A DNA stretch of 64,000 nt from Bacillota bacterium (GTDB taxonomy: Bacteria; Bacillota; Sulfobacillia; JAJZYS01; JAJZLH01), in the NCBI GenBank assembly GCA_021850485.1, contig JAJZLY010000008.1:1-64000 (forward strand), read 5' to 3'. How positions within the stretch are numbered: the stretch's first letter is position 1; each line of letters opens with the position of its first letter. The translations under genes were made by a program, and so were the position numbers. The notes under the pieces were generated by a model. It ran no database searches and was not told the DNA's origin. It saw only the letters and a program-made list of their open reading frames with translations. Positions 36,561 through 44,247 of this stretch are shown piece after piece.

Positions 36561-36606
36561 AAAATCCGAACTTTTTGGCTCGTTTCAGTGTTTATGTTCG
36601 GCTTAT
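36561..36606 (-). promoter_or_regulatory. Pair of PurR boxes
   Basis: AAAATCCGAACTTT (36561-36574) and, inverted, TATGTTCGGCTTAT (36593-36606) each carry the CCGAAC core with AT-rich flanks, as in Bacillus-type PurR operators. They are arranged as inverted repeats about 18 bases apart. They sit over the predicted pur promoter and about 115 bases upstream of the divergent cytochrome operon. Confidence 0.82.
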
Positions 36607-36616
36607 CCGCCGGCAA
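36589..36616 (-). promoter_or_regulatory. Predicted pur operon promoter
   Basis: Minus-strand TTGCCG (36611-36616) and TAAACA (36589-36594) are spaced by 16 bases. One PurR box lies between and over them, so bound PurR would block polymerase. Confidence 0.4.
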
Positions 36617-36698
36617 AAATTTCAGGCGTCACCTGATGCAGTCGTGGCCAAGAGGTGCCATCATTTGCCTAGGCGTTTCTTAATGCCACTGACCAGGG

Positions 36699-36727
36699 TT
36701 GCGTCCCCGGGTTGGCGAATTTATCCA
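36699..36727 (+). promoter_or_regulatory. Predicted promoter of the cytochrome b operon
   Basis: TTGCGT (36699-36704) and TATCCA (36722-36727) are 17 bases apart, about 50 bases before the first ATG of the plus-strand operon. The -10 box is weak. Confidence 0.35.
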
Positions 36728-36779
36728 ACTCTGGGCTCGATCCGGTCTCATCTACCACGGGCCAAAGGAGCAGACAACG

Positions 36780-36929
36780 ATGTTCTCCCTGCTGACCAAC
36801 CATCCGTTCGAGATCTTCGACCTGACCGGCTCGGACATGATCATCGTCATCTTGATGATCATCGTGTTTATTTTGGCGCTGGTGGTGCCCCACCCGGACA
36901 GTCGGCCTTCGAAGCGGGGACAGCCATGA
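36780..36929 (+). CDS. Small single-helix membrane protein of the cytochrome b operon
   Basis: 49 residues with one hydrophobic helix (about 20-37) and a charged C-terminus. The ATG at 36780 has AAAGGAG nine bases upstream, and the stop overlaps the cytochrome b start as ATGA, so it is translated with it. I do not recognise the family. Small one-helix subunits are common in b6f-like complexes, so an accessory subunit is the likely role. Confidence 0.7.
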   Translation: MFSLLTNHPFEIFDLTGSDMIIVILMIIVFILALVVPHPDSRPSKRGQP

Positions 36930-37549
36930 ATTGGACGACTTGGATCCGGCGGTGGCTGCTGCGCGAGATCCCGATGGAGGACCTGCTGCCAGACGAGCTC
37001 CCAGCCTACGTGCACTCCTATGTCTATTACTTCGGCGTGCTGACCCTGGCCAGCTTCCTGATGCTGGTGGTCTCGGGCGTCATCTTGGTCATCTTCGGTC
37101 CCCAGTGGTGGCACGTATCTGCCGCTGGTCTGTTCGTGAACAGCATCCACTTTTGGTCCGTACAAGCCTTCTTTTTCTTCATGGTGTTGCACCTGTGGGC
37201 ACAGTTCTTCATGGCCGCCTGGCGGGGCGGCCGCGGGCTGAACTGGGTGACCGGCGTTGTGTTGTTTTTGGTCTCGATCCTGACTGCCTTCACCGGCTTT
37301 CTATCGCAGCAAAACTTCGACTCGCAGTGGATCGCGCTGCAAGGCAAGGACGCCTTCAACGCGCTGGGCGTGGGCGGCTTTTTCAACATCTTGAACTTCG
37401 GTCAGATCTACGGTCTGCACATCGTGGTGCTGCCACTGGTGCTGGCCCTTCTGATCGGCGTCCACCTGTACCTGGTCCGTTCCAAGGGCGTGGTGACGCC
37501 GCTTTTAGATCAGGCGGCGCCGAACAAGGAGGCGCACCACGATGAGTGA
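36926..37549 (+). CDS. Cytochrome b6-type subunit of a quinol oxidoreductase
   Basis: 207 residues, four helices. Two histidine pairs for the two b hemes are visible: I-H-F-W...V-L-H in helix B, 14 residues apart, and L-H-I-V...V-H-L in helix D, 15 apart. The 15-residue spacing is that of the b6 (plastid/Firmicute) type. It is the N-terminal half of a split cytochrome b and should oxidise quinol. The GGGGAC sequence just upstream serves as the Shine-Dalgarno. The next gene supplies the missing half in an unusual form. Confidence 0.88.
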   Translation: MNWTTWIRRWLLREIPMEDLLPDELPAYVHSYVYYFGVLTLASFLMLVVSGVILVIFGPQWWHVSAAGLFVNSIHFWSVQAFFFFMVLHLWAQFFMAAWRGGRGLNWVTGVVLFLVSILTAFTGFLSQQNFDSQWIALQGKDAFNALGVGGFFNILNFGQIYGLHIVVLPLVLALLIGVHLYLVRSKGVVTPLLDQAAPNKEAHHDE

Positions 37550-38480
37550 GCGTGCCCGCCAGCAGTACCGCGGCTATCGGATGGTCCAGGCCGACCTGGT
37601 CAAGGAGCTGGCGATCGCCTTTGCCGTGATCGCCGGCTTGGTCGTGGTGCTGGCCATCCTCTTTTCCAGCCCGGACCAGCCCACACTCACCGCCCAGCAG
37701 GTGGCCACGGCGCACCCGGCGGAACTCGAGGCCACCGCCATCCACATCCTCGACGGCCAGAATCTGATCGCCGCGTATGGCCCGCCGTATAACCATGGCT
37801 CCGGATCGGTGCAAAAGATCGGTTTCTTCTCGCCGCAGACTTGGGCCGGCGTCACCTTGCCGCTGGACGCACCCGATGTGTTTATCCTGTCCCCACTCAG
37901 CCGAGTGGCGCCGCTTGATCCGGCGCTTGGCGTAGCCCTCTCGACGTTCCGGGCCGCCTCTCCCAGTCAAAAGGCGACCTGGGAGACCAGTTACCAGGGT
38001 GCCCTAGACCACGCCCGGGTGGTCAATGGCCAGTTGCTGATGCCGCCGTCTCACAGCGGGCCGCTGCCTGTCATCCTGGGAGCGTATCTGAACCTGGCCA
38101 AAAGCGGTGCTCTTGAGGCCATCATCAATCTGAACGGGCGCACCTATCAGACAGACTTCACGCGGGCGCTGCTCGTCCTGCAGGGCGCTCCCCTCACCCG
38201 GGTGGCGGCGGGCCAGGAGCTTTTAGGCCCTGAGTGGGGCCAGATGAAGGAGCCGGGAAACTACCCTGGTGCCGTCTGGCTGTGGTTCTACACGCTGCTC
38301 TATCAGATCCCGCCGTACGCTACATCGTCGGTCGCCGACCTGCTGGCTGGCGCTACGGTCGGAGTCGTCACCTTGCTGTTCATGTTCATCCCGTGGATCC
38401 CAGGGCTGCGCGATATTCCGCGCAAAGTGAAGATCTATCGGTTGATCTGGAGGGAACACTATGCCCGGCACAAGAAGTAG
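37542..38480 (+). CDS. Membrane subunit with large external domain, subunit IV-like
   Basis: 312 residues: one helix at about 22-42, a polar region of about 200 residues predicted outside, then two helices (about 246-292) and a basic tail. Placed after cytochrome b6, it occupies the slot of subunit IV, and its last 60 residues resemble the end of such subunits. The external region has no C-x2-C-H heme site and no Rieske motif. I do not recognise it. The ATG at 37542 overlaps the cytochrome b stop by eight bases. Confidence 0.65.
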   Translation: MSERARQQYRGYRMVQADLVKELAIAFAVIAGLVVVLAILFSSPDQPTLTAQQVATAHPAELEATAIHILDGQNLIAAYGPPYNHGSGSVQKIGFFSPQTWAGVTLPLDAPDVFILSPLSRVAPLDPALGVALSTFRAASPSQKATWETSYQGALDHARVVNGQLLMPPSHSGPLPVILGAYLNLAKSGALEAIINLNGRTYQTDFTRALLVLQGAPLTRVAAGQELLGPEWGQMKEPGNYPGAVWLWFYTLLYQIPPYATSSVADLLAGATVGVVTLLFMFIPWIPGLRDIPRKVKIYRLIWREHYARHKK

Positions 38481-38754
38481 GCGCACCCTGCCGGTGCCGG
38501 CCAGACCCCGTCTGTACCTGCTCCTTCCCGCCCTGGTGGCAGGTGTGGTTGGTACGTCTTTGCTCTATAACGGCGGCGTATCCGCCAATCTTGGCGATCT
38601 GGCGGCTGGGGTGCCTTTGTTCGGACTAGGTCTGTGGGGGGCGGGTTGGCCCTTCGTTCAGGCCATGGCCCTGACCAAGGCTGCCGGCCAGCGCCGCAGG
38701 AGACTCGCTGCTGGGCGACACCAGCCGGGTCCATCAGGTCCTGGTGGGGTCTGA
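38461..38754 (+). CDS. Small membrane protein, last gene of the cytochrome b operon
   Basis: 97 residues with two hydrophobic segments (about 18-36 and 48-68) and a basic tail. The ATG overlaps the end of the upstream gene by 20 bases and has GGAGGGAA before it, so it belongs to the same transcript. No known family is recognised. Confidence 0.55.
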   Translation: MPGTRSRRTLPVPARPRLYLLLPALVAGVVGTSLLYNGGVSANLGDLAAGVPLFGLGLWGAGWPFVQAMALTKAAGQRRRRLAAGRHQPGPSGPGGV

Positions 38755-38809
38755 CGCTCGAGAAGGAGGCCCTGTCTCCGATCCCTAATTTTCTCCTCAT
38801 CACGTGTGC

Positions 38810-38843
38810 ACAGCCCGCAACTTGCAGGCTGTCTGGTGGTTTT
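38810..38843 (+). terminator. Probable terminator of the cytochrome b operon
   Basis: ACAGCC-c-GCAA and TTGC-a-GGCTGT form an 11-position stem with one mismatch and a minimal loop, followed after seven bases by TTTT. It lies 55 bases past the last operon gene and before the aldo/keto reductase. Confidence 0.4.
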
Positions 38844-38907
38844 CCGTCGGCGGCCAGAAGATCAGGCAGCCGCTGCAGGTTCGACGATGACGAAGGAGGA
38901 CGCGGCA

Positions 38908-39906
38908 ATGGAGTACAGACTTCTGGGCAAGACGGGCCTCAAGGTATCGCCTTGGTGTCTTGGCACCATGACCTTCGGCGAGAGCCAGTGGAAACTGGGC
39001 GGTGTTGACCAAAAGACAGCCACCACCATGGTGGGGATGGCGCTGGACCGGGGCATCAACTTCTTTGACACGGCCGACATCTACAGCGCTGGCGCTGCGG
39101 AACAGATGCTGGGCGTGGCCGTCAAGGGACACCGCCAGCAGGCAGTGATCGCCACCAAGGCCCGCGGCACCATGGGCGAAGGGCCAAACGACAGCGGTCT
39201 CTCGCGAAAACACTTGATCGACGCCCTAGAGGGCAGTCTGCGCCGGCTGGGTACCGACTACATCGACCTCTACCAGGTGCATGGAATAGACGCCGCGACG
39301 CCGATCGAAGAGACCATGCAGACCCTGAACTCCTTCGTCGAACAGGGAAAAGTGCGCTACCTGGGGCTGTCCAATTTCCCGGCTTGGCAGATCGTCAAGT
39401 CTCACCTTCTGGCCGAGCACCGTGGCTGGGAGCCCTTTGTCTCCGCACAGATGCACTACTCGCTGGTCAATCGAGACATCGAGTACGAGGTCATCCCGGC
39501 ATGCCTGGACCAGGGGCTCGGCATCTTGGTGTGGAGTCCTTTATCCGGTGGCTTCCTAAGCGGCAAATACCACGCCGGAAAAGCGCCGGCCGGAACCAGG
39601 TTCGGAGATCGCGACCTGTGGTTTCCTCCCTTTGACCGCGCCCTGGGTGAGCGCGTGCTGGGCCCGCTTGAGCAGGCGGCCAAGGCGCACGGCTCATCCA
39701 TGGCCGCCATCTCGCTGGCCTGGCTGAAAAATCGGCCAGGCGTTACGTCCGTCCTGATCGGGGCCAGGAACCTGGAGCAGTTGAAGGCGAACCTGGCTGC
39801 CCTCGACCTCGAGGTCCGGGCCGACACATTGGCCGAACTCGATGACGCCAGCCGGCCCGCCGCCATGTACCCAGGCTGGATGGTCGCCACCCAAAGCGGG
39901 CGCTAG
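38908..39906 (+). CDS. Aldo/keto reductase
   Basis: 332 residues, NADPH-dependent TIM-barrel reductase. The catalytic residues are present: F-D-T-A-D-I-Y (Asp, Tyr), A-T-K-A (Lys) and Y-Q-V-H-G (His). The YajO/general-stress-type pattern L-G-T-M-T-F-G-E is at the start. The ATG at 38908 has GAAGGAGGA seven bases upstream. Substrate unknown; an SDR follows two bases later and is probably co-transcribed. Confidence 0.9.
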   Translation: MEYRLLGKTGLKVSPWCLGTMTFGESQWKLGGVDQKTATTMVGMALDRGINFFDTADIYSAGAAEQMLGVAVKGHRQQAVIATKARGTMGEGPNDSGLSRKHLIDALEGSLRRLGTDYIDLYQVHGIDAATPIEETMQTLNSFVEQGKVRYLGLSNFPAWQIVKSHLLAEHRGWEPFVSAQMHYSLVNRDIEYEVIPACLDQGLGILVWSPLSGGFLSGKYHAGKAPAGTRFGDRDLWFPPFDRALGERVLGPLEQAAKAHGSSMAAISLAWLKNRPGVTSVLIGARNLEQLKANLAALDLEVRADTLAELDDASRPAAMYPGWMVATQSGR

Positions 39907-39908
39907 CC

Positions 39909-40709
39909 GTGTGTGCGGACCAGCTGCCGCTGGTTGGCAAGTCGGCGCTGGTCACCGGTGCCAGCAGCGGCCTTGGCTTGGCCATGGCCGAGGCGTTGCT
40001 GAGGGCAGGTGCCAAGGTGGCAGTTGCGGCCCGAGCCGGTCCCCGGCTGGATTTTGTGATGGACACTTGGCACAAGGCCGCACTCCCAGCCGAGCGACTG
40101 GCCATCGACGTTCGGGATGCCGCCTCGGTGGCCGCCGCAGCACAGTGGATCGGATCGCACTGGGACCACCTCGATCTGGTCGTGAACAATGCTGGTATTG
40201 GCATGCGCACGGTGAACCCGGCTTTCATGAGCGAGCCGATGCCGTTTCATCTGATTGCGGTTGAGAAATTCCAAGATCTGATCGCCACCAACCTAACCGG
40301 CTACTTCCATGTCGCCCGCGCCTTTGCGCCACTATTCATCGCCCAGGGCCACGGTTCTTTTGTGAACATCACCATGAACCACTCCACCATGCGCCGGGCC
40401 GGCTTCATCCCCTACGGACCGTCCCGGGCCGCCACCGAGTCCTTGAGCCTGATCATGGCCGAGGATTTGAAGCCATATGGCATCGATGTGAACATGTTGT
40501 TGCCCGGCGGTGCCACCCGTACGGGCATGATTCCGGACGAGGCGGCGCCTGGCGGTCTGATCGACCCGGCGGTGATGGGTCCGCCGATTGTGTTTTTGGC
40601 GTCAGACCAGGCCCGCGGCATCACCGGCCAACGCATCGTGGCCAACGACTGGGAGCGCTGGCGGTCCGACTGGCAGGCAGGTACGATTGCACGGGGTAGT
40701 CCTGGGTGA
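39909..40709 (+). CDS. SDR-family protein with altered catalytic residues
   Basis: 266 residues. The cofactor loop V-T-G-A-S-S-G-L-G and N-N-A-G-I-G are intact, so NAD(P) binding is likely. The active-site Tyr169 is followed by Arg173 in place of the usual Lys, and the position 13 residues before the Tyr is Met156, next to Thr155, instead of Ser. The protein may be inactive as a dehydrogenase or use different chemistry. The start is a GTG two bases after the aldo/keto reductase stop. Confidence 0.85.
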   Translation: MCADQLPLVGKSALVTGASSGLGLAMAEALLRAGAKVAVAARAGPRLDFVMDTWHKAALPAERLAIDVRDAASVAAAAQWIGSHWDHLDLVVNNAGIGMRTVNPAFMSEPMPFHLIAVEKFQDLIATNLTGYFHVARAFAPLFIAQGHGSFVNITMNHSTMRRAGFIPYGPSRAATESLSLIMAEDLKPYGIDVNMLLPGGATRTGMIPDEAAPGGLIDPAVMGPPIVFLASDQARGITGQRIVANDWERWRSDWQAGTIARGSPG

Positions 40710-40766
40710 GCCAAGGTTTATCCGCTAGCAGCTGCGGTTCGTGCCAATGTTTTGGAGGTGTCGGTG

Positions 40767-41564
40767 ATGCGCGATGAGCAGGTCAGTTTCGTCGGCTCTT
40801 TGGGTCAGACCATTCCCGCCTTCGTGGCCGTCCCGGACGATTCAGCCACCGCCTACCCGGCGGTCATCGTTATCCATGAGATCTGGGGGCTGGACGACCA
40901 TATCAAAGGCGTAGCGCGGCGTCTTGCCCAGGAGGGCTATCTGGCCCTCGCCCCCCAGCTTTACGTCGGTGAATTCGAACAGGCGATGCGCCCGGAGCGG
41001 ATTATGGCCGGTATGCAGGTGATGCGTTCCGCGCCTGCGGAGGTGCAGCGTGACCCCAGGCTGTTGGAGCAGTCCCTGGCAGATCGCCCGGCAGACGAGC
41101 GGGCGGCGATCATGACGTTGGTCAAGGTGATGTCAGCTGAGACGCGCAAGCGCTTTCGGGATGACCTCTTAGGCGCCGTTTCCTACTTGGAGCAGCGGCC
41201 GGATGTTGATCCCGACAAGATCGCCAGTCTGGGCTTTTGCATGGGCGGCGGACTGGCCGTAGCGCTGGCGACCCAGGCATCTAACTTGTGGAAGACGGTC
41301 ATCTTCTACGGCGACCACCCCCCCTTGGAGGATGTGCCCGCCATCCACGCTCAGGTGTTGGGGCTCTATGGCGGCACCGACGCCCGCATCACCGACAATG
41401 TGCCCGCCTTCTCAGCAGCGATGGCCCAAGCTGGGCGGTCTTTCACCTCTCACGTCTATCCCGGTGCCGGCCACGCCTTCTTCAACGACTCCCGGCCCGC
41501 CGCCTATCACCAAGAAGCGGCCCACGACGCCTGGCTGAAGGTGAAGGCGTTTTTGGCCAGTTGA
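40767..41564 (+). CDS. Dienelactone hydrolase family protein
   Basis: 265 residues, alpha/beta hydrolase. The nucleophile is Cys in G-F-C-M-G-G-G, with Asp in G-G-T-D-A-R and His in G-A-G-H-A-F-F-N, the carboxymethylenebutenolidase-type triad. The true substrate is unknown; no other ring-cleavage genes are near. The ATG at 40767 has GGAGGTG six bases upstream; a GTG one codon earlier is possible. Confidence 0.9.
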   Translation: MRDEQVSFVGSLGQTIPAFVAVPDDSATAYPAVIVIHEIWGLDDHIKGVARRLAQEGYLALAPQLYVGEFEQAMRPERIMAGMQVMRSAPAEVQRDPRLLEQSLADRPADERAAIMTLVKVMSAETRKRFRDDLLGAVSYLEQRPDVDPDKIASLGFCMGGGLAVALATQASNLWKTVIFYGDHPPLEDVPAIHAQVLGLYGGTDARITDNVPAFSAAMAQAGRSFTSHVYPGAGHAFFNDSRPAAYHQEAAHDAWLKVKAFLAS

Positions 41565-41586
41565 CCTCCGCTGGCCCTCCCTACAC

Positions 41587-43005
41587 CTAATCGGCGGTAG
41601 GCCGCACCGCTGGCCCCAGGGTCAGACACCGGTTCGCCACTTGGGTTCTGAAGTGGCGGTCGTGTGACACGAACAACACGGCACCAGGGAAGGCACAAAG
41701 CGCCAGCGCCAGAGCCTGACGACCCTCCAGGTCGAGATGGTTGGTCGGCTCGTCGAGAAGGAGCAGGTCGGGGCCACCGACCAGCGCCAGGCAAAATCCC
41801 AGCCGCACCCGTTCACCGGGGCTGAGCGTTTTGGCTGGCCGCAGTGCGCTGTCCGCACCGAGCCGGAAGTGTCCCAGCAGGCTGCGGGCCATAGAAGCGT
41901 CTGGAGCGCCGGCGTCCAACAGCTGGCGCAAAGGGGTCCGGATCGGATCAACCCCGCCCTCCTGACGGAAGAGCAAGATCTTGGCCGCCGGATGCACAGC
42001 GAGTTTTCCGTCCATCGTGCCGACCGCTGCCGATCCGGTATCCGTTTGCCTCGACGCGGCGATCAAGTTGAGCAGTGTCGTTTTGCCGCTGCCGTTTACC
42101 CCAATCACACCCACCTTTTCGCCGCGGCCAATCTCAAGTCTGGCCAGCTCGAGGGCTGGTGCCAATCCGCCGCTGTACGTGTAGGTGACGCCCTGGGCGC
42201 TGACCACCAACGGTGGCAGGCGGCTAGGTGGCAAGAAGGCGAACGAGAGGCCATGTTCTTGCCACGGCTTGGCGACCTTGTCCTGCTCCAACCGACCCAG
42301 CCGCCGCTCGGTGGCGATCGCCTGCTTCATGGCCTTGGCCGCTCTCTTCTTGCCGTAGGGATTTCGCTCGCCAGCGTCTCGATGGGCCTTTTCCGCCCAC
42401 TGCCGCCGGCGCTGGGCCGCCTGTGCCACATGGTCGCGCTGACGCTGCCAGGATTGGTGCGCTCGTATCGCGGACGTCTGCTCTGTGGCTCGGGCCTCCA
42501 GATAACCGGCGAATCCACCACCGTAGCTGCGCAGTTCGCCGCGCTCTAGGTGCAACACTCTGGTGGCGACCGCCGCTACGAAGGCTTGGTCATGGCAGGC
42601 GAACAAGAGGGCACCGGAAAACGCCTTCAGCCGCCGCTCCAACCAGTCCATGTGCTGCTCGTCAAGATGGTTGGTGGGCTCGTCGAGAAGCAACAGCCGC
42701 GGCCGGTTGCCGAGGGCGGCGGCCAGTTGACGGTACATGCGCTCGCCGCCGCTGAGCGGATCGTCCAGGTCCTCGGCGGCCTCTTGGGCCACGTACGCCA
42801 CGGCTGAAGGCTCCGGTGCCTGCAGGGTGGCCCCCTTGGCCAGCTCCATCTCGCCGGCGATCAGCCGCAGCAGCGTGGATTTTCCGCACCCGTTGGGGCC
42901 GAGCAACGCCACGCGTTCGCCCTTGGCGACACTCAGCGACAGATTTTCAAATAGGGGATTGGTGGCAAAGGTGACCGTGACGCAGCGCAACTCCAACAAC
43001 CGCAT
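41587..43005 (-). CDS. ABC-F family ATPase (ribosome protection or translation factor)
   Basis: 472 residues, two ATPase domains and no membrane helices. Walker A motifs are G-P-N-G-C-G-K-S-T and G-V-N-G-S-G-K-T-T. Both signature/Walker B regions are present (L-S-G-G-E-R, L-S-P-G-E-R, and L-L-L-L-D-E-P-T-N-H-L-D twice). The linker between domains (about 185-255) is basic and coiled-coil-like, as in ABC-F proteins that enter the ribosomal E site. The second domain reads L-S-P-G-E rather than L-S-G-G-E. The ATG at 43005 follows GGGAGGGCGA. The leader (43006-43124) looks like an attenuator, which favours an antibiotic-resistance role. Confidence 0.9.
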   Translation of the reverse strand: MRLLELRCVTVTFATNPLFENLSLSVAKGERVALLGPNGCGKSTLLRLIAGEMELAKGATLQAPEPSAVAYVAQEAAEDLDDPLSGGERMYRQLAAALGNRPRLLLLDEPTNHLDEQHMDWLERRLKAFSGALLFACHDQAFVAAVATRVLHLERGELRSYGGGFAGYLEARATEQTSAIRAHQSWQRQRDHVAQAAQRRRQWAEKAHRDAGERNPYGKKRAAKAMKQAIATERRLGRLEQDKVAKPWQEHGLSFAFLPPSRLPPLVVSAQGVTYTYSGGLAPALELARLEIGRGEKVGVIGVNGSGKTTLLNLIAASRQTDTGSAAVGTMDGKLAVHPAAKILLFRQEGGVDPIRTPLRQLLDAGAPDASMARSLLGHFRLGADSALRPAKTLSPGERVRLGFCLALVGGPDLLLLDEPTNHLDLEGRQALALALCAFPGAVLFVSHDRHFRTQVANRCLTLGPAVRPTAD

Positions 43006-43018
43006 TCGCCCTCCCGGG

Positions 43019-43042
43019 CAGGCCACCAAAAAGGGTGTCCTG
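43019..43042 (-). promoter_or_regulatory. Second leader hairpin before the ABC-F gene
   Basis: On the minus strand CAGGACACC and GGTGGCCTG pair, with one mismatch, around CTTTTT, 13 bases before the ATG. It could act with the upstream hairpin in an attenuation switch. Confidence 0.4.
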
Positions 43043-43050
43043 GTAGGCTG

Positions 43051-43073
43051 CCCCGGGCCAGGTGGGCCCGAGG
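43051..43073 (-). promoter_or_regulatory. First leader hairpin before the ABC-F gene
   Basis: CCTCGGGCC and GGCCCGGGG form a 9-bp stem (one G-U) with a 5-base loop, starting two bases after the leader-peptide stop. A ribosome stalled on the leader peptide would cover this stem. Confidence 0.5.
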
Positions 43074-43075
43074 TG

Positions 43076-43102
43076 CTAGGCCGAAACCGCGGTTGCCTTC
43101 AT
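43076..43102 (-). CDS. Eight-residue leader peptide of the ABC-F gene
   Basis: ATG at 43102 opens M-K-A-T-A-V-S-A followed by TAG, with a perfect AGGAGG five bases upstream, in the leader of the ABC-F gene. A short, strongly translatable peptide before an ABC-F gene is the layout of antibiotic-sensing attenuators. The assignment rests on position and Shine-Dalgarno only. Confidence 0.5.
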   Translation of the reverse strand: MKATAVSA

Positions 43103-43130
43103 GTCATCCTCCTGATGGCTAACTAGTGGG

Positions 43131-43159
43131 AGTCTATCAGGCGCTGGAAATGCCGACAA
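43131..43159 (-). promoter_or_regulatory. Promoter of the ABC-F gene
   Basis: Minus-strand TTGTCG (43154-43159) and TAGACT (43131-43136) with a 17-base spacer. Transcription from about 43124 gives a leader of about 119 bases. Confidence 0.55.
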
Positions 43160-43184
43160 GACTGGGATCGAGATCACCGCCCCT

Positions 43185-43757
43185 TCAGCTCGACCCCTGA
43201 GATGGCAGCAGTGTGAAGCCTGGCACCGTCACGCTGGGAATGTTGAGCAGTTGCCAGGGGCCGTTTGCCCCACCTTGCTGCGCCACCGTGACCACAAACG
43301 GCGAAGCACGCGTGATCTGGGCAGCTGGGCCGTAAGCGCCCATCACGTACACATAGAGCCACACGTCAAACTGGTAGGAAGTCACAGAGGGCCGGGCGAT
43401 CCCGATGACCTCGTAACTCACATTGGAACCACCCGCCATGCCGAACAAGGCTTGGCCTGAGAAGCTACGCAAGGAAGGGCGCTGACTGGGAACCAGCAAA
43501 GACGCGGCAGCGGTGGCGTTGTTGGCCTGCCAGTCCTGAAGGAAGCGGTCGACAGCGGCTAACGCGTCCTGGTAGCTCTGCGGCGTCTTGTCCAGCGCCC
43601 CGATCGAGATTTGACCTGCCGGCGCATCCGCCTCGTCCGCTGTTCGCTTGTGCGCTGCCTGATTGGCGGCTCCCGGCGACGACGCCGGTGGAGCTGTCCC
43701 ACATCCGGCCAGGAGTAGGCCAATGACGACCCAGCAGGCTACTAAAGCTTGCTTCAC
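43185..43757 (-). CDS. Predicted lipoprotein of unknown function
   Basis: 190 residues. A signal peptide ends in the lipobox L-L-A-G-C. A low-complexity linker follows, then a domain (about 60-190) with no motif I recognise, which has the look of a small NTF2/DUF-type extracellular fold. The GTG at 43757 has GGAGGTGC upstream; an ATG six codons earlier is less likely. It diverges from the S41-like gene across the pseudogene region. Confidence 0.7.
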   Translation of the reverse strand: MKQALVACWVVIGLLLAGCGTAPPASSPGAANQAAHKRTADEADAPAGQISIGALDKTPQSYQDALAAVDRFLQDWQANNATAAASLLVPSQRPSLRSFSGQALFGMAGGSNVSYEVIGIARPSVTSYQFDVWLYVYVMGAYGPAAQITRASPFVVTVAQQGGANGPWQLLNIPSVTVPGFTLLPSQGSS

Positions 43758-43861
43758 AGCGCACCTCCATCCCACGTCGCAGCCGGCACCGGTGTGGCCT
43801 GTGGCAGACGCCGCTGCCAGTCATCAGATGCCAAGATCTACCCTTGGGGTTCCGACGTAGG

Positions 43862-44064
43862 CTACAGCACGGCGAGCACTTGATGGTCATTCCATTCGCC
43901 CTTCACCTACTCAATCTGCTGAAGGGAGACTTCAGGTGCGTCCCAATTCGTTCCACGAGCCTGGCGGATGGCCTGTTTCTGGCCGTCATCCGGGCGATGA
44001 CGCAGTGCATAGCCAAGTTATCGAAACCGGGTTTCCACGACGCCCGGCCCGCTTCCGTGGCAAC
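43862..44064 (-). pseudogene. Decayed GNAT acetyltransferase fragment, paralog of 45616-46194
   Basis: Translating the minus strand gives V-A-T-E-A-G-R-A...G-F-D-N-L-A...A-R-N-R-P-S-A...L-V-E-R-I-G and, after a frameshift and an in-frame TAG, V-K-G-E-W-N-D-H-Q-V. These match in order the C-terminal half of the intact GNAT protein (A-T-E-A-A-R, G-F-D-R-F-G, A-R-N-R-P-S-A, V-L-E-R-L-G, V-K-G-E-W-N-D-E-Q-V). The Trp codon of the intact gene is a stop here. The N-terminal half is missing or unrecognisable. The flanking parts, 43758-43861 and 44065-44205, hold no gene I can support; a small CTGAC/GTCAG inverted repeat lies at 44084-44097. Confidence 0.8.
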
Positions 44065-44205
44065 GCTCTGGCCCGGGGCCCTGACTCGGGTCAGAAGGAC
44101 ATCCGATAGGGAAGGTGGGCGCACCGTGAAACTCGTACCAACAGGGAAAGTGTTCGTGCCTCGCCACCTTGGCATCTAGGCGTCACAACCGAGGAGGACC
44201 AACTA

Positions 44206-44247
44206 GTGCGATCGAGGGCAGATGGCGGACCCAGATGGGCAAGCTGA
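44206..44247 (+). CDS. Possible 13-codon leader ORF overlapping the S41-like gene
   Basis: GTG at 44206 has a strong GAGGAGGA seven bases upstream and opens M-R-S-R-A-D-G-G-P-R-W-A-S before a TGA at 44245. It overlaps the S41-like ATG in another frame. It may couple translation, or mark a frameshift at the true start of that gene. Confidence 0.3.
   Translation: MRSRADGGPRWAS

Noticed and set aside
43844-44179. A plus-strand coding region opposite the GNAT remnant
   Set aside because: The plus-strand reading has no family resemblance, while the minus strand matches the intact GNAT block by block with stop and frameshift.
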